From an uncultured Collinsella sp. (GTDB lineage Bacteria; Actinomycetota; Coriobacteriia; Coriobacteriales; Coriobacteriaceae), in NCBI GenBank assembly GCA_934630855.1, contig CAKTWW010000038.1, positions 1 through 21,862 of the forward strand: 21,862 nucleotides of DNA. Reading direction: 5' to 3'. Positions within the stretch are counted from its first letter, which is position 1. Each line of letters begins with the position of its first letter. The position numbers and the translations under genes are program-made. Positions 21,184 through 21,862 of the stretch are shown piece by piece. The notes below the pieces were generated by a model, which saw only the letters and a program-made list of their open reading frames with translations, ran no database searches and was not told the DNA's origin.

Positions 21184-21771
21184 ATGGACCGCTATGCCGA
21201 GGTAACCCGCAAGACGGGCGAGACCGACATTGTCGTAAAACTCGACCTGGATGGATCCGGCGTGTGCGATATCTCGACCGGCGTGCCGTTTTTCGACCAC
21301 ATGCTCAACGCCTTTGGCCGCCATGGTCTGTTTGACCTGACGGTGCACGCGGTGGGCGACGTGGAGGTCGACGCGCATCATACCGTCGAGGACACGGGCA
21401 TTGTGCTGGGCGAGGCGTTTTGCCAGGCGCTGGGCGACAAGGCGGGCATTACGCGCTTTGCCGACGCGGCGATTGCCATGGACGAGACGCTTGTGATGGC
21501 GGCTGTTGATATCTCGGGTCGTGGGCAGGCCTACTGCGAGTTGCCCGTGCCGACCGAGCGCGTGGGCAGCTTTGATACCGAGCTGGCCGTCGAGTTCTTC
21601 TACGCCTTTGCGCGCGATGCCAAGCTCACGCTGCACGTACGCGAGCTGGTGGGCGGCAATTCGCACCACATTATCGAGGCCGCCTTTAAGGCCGTCGGCC
21701 GCACGATGCGCCACGCCTGCGAACTCGATCCCCGCGTGCAAGGCATCCCCAGCACCAAGGGCTCACTGTAA
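21184..21771 (+). CDS. hisB: Imidazoleglycerol-phosphate dehydratase
   Basis: This 195-residue manganese enzyme dehydrates imidazoleglycerol phosphate to imidazole-acetol phosphate, the substrate of the neighbouring HisC. Both metal-binding repeats are present, HHTVE at 65-69 and HHIIE at 161-165, together with FFDHMLNAFGRHG at 36-48. The length is that of the monofunctional enzyme; the phosphatase domain fused in E. coli HisB is absent, so histidinol phosphatase must be elsewhere. ATG 21184 immediately follows the hisC stop, with AGGAGGAG upstream. Confidence 0.96.
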   Translation: MDRYAEVTRKTGETDIVVKLDLDGSGVCDISTGVPFFDHMLNAFGRHGLFDLTVHAVGDVEVDAHHTVEDTGIVLGEAFCQALGDKAGITRFADAAIAMDETLVMAAVDISGRGQAYCELPVPTERVGSFDTELAVEFFYAFARDAKLTLHVRELVGGNSHHIIEAAFKAVGRTMRHACELDPRVQGIPSTKGSL

Positions 21772-21796
21772 CCGCAACAAAGACAAAAACCACCAC

Positions 21797-21815
21797 AAAG
21801 GTGCCTGTCCCCTTT
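21797..21815. other. Small hairpin after hisB
   Basis: AAAGG (21797-21801) pairs with CCTTT (21811-21815) around a 9-nt loop containing GTGCCTGTCC. It may be a weak terminator or part of a dispersed repeat; the window ends too soon to tell. Nothing else is recognised from 21772 to the end. Confidence 0.3.
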
Positions 21816-21862
21816 ATTATGAGCAGGACATTGTCAAGAGGCAAAATCGGGCCCGACCCCAA

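Overview
The window looks like chromosomal DNA of a gut actinobacterium of the class Coriobacteriia, most likely Collinsella or a close relative. The basis is high GC, strongly G/C-ending codons in the best-expressed genes, a very PTS-rich gene content and a fused hisZ-hisG gene at the head of a his operon. The genus is an inference from gene content; there is no rRNA gene here to prove it. Every gene I call lies on the + strand.

Region 1 (1-4419) holds two cassettes of mannose-family PTS membrane subunits, each followed by a rho-independent terminator and then a transporter from another family. The window opens inside the end of one EIID gene (1-333), followed by a DMT/EamA transporter (412-1302). 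A complete EIIC-EIID pair (1527-3114) follows, then an MFS transporter (3205-4419). The last 333 bp of the two EIID genes differ at only six positions.

Region 2 (4420-9188) looks like a catabolic operon for a glycated amine (Amadori product). It encodes an FrlB/GfrF-type SIS-domain deglycase, a complete mannose-family PTS (EIIA, EIIB, EIIC, EIID), and a TIM-barrel epimerase resembling FrlC. Its promoter is nearly superimposable on the one before the 1527 EIIC: both have an AGTGGTATTAAA box, a TATAAT -10 element 31 bp later, and an ATTGGTATC box straight after. The two units therefore probably share one regulator, and the extra EIIC/EIID pair, which has no EIIA/EIIB of its own here, may borrow those of region 2.

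Region 3 (9189-16829) is a second sugar module: class II aldolase, ascorbate-type EIIA, EIIB and EIIC, a small TPR-like protein, a protein joining a P-loop kinase-like domain to deoxyribose-phosphate aldolase, a GntR/UTRA regulator and a transaldolase. Its substrate is unknown. The module is bracketed by two arrays of the same 62-bp-period palindromic repeat (9239-9439 and 16550-16655), in intergenic stretches of 585 and 416 bp.

Region 4 (16830-21862) is the start of a histidine biosynthesis operon: a HisZ-HisG fusion, hisD, hisC and hisB, probably continuing beyond the window.

The most interesting points are the covarying 62-bp hairpin arrays around the sugar module, the kinase-DeoC fusion, the twin operator-promoters linking two PTS units, and the near-identical EIID gene ends with sharply bounded identity.
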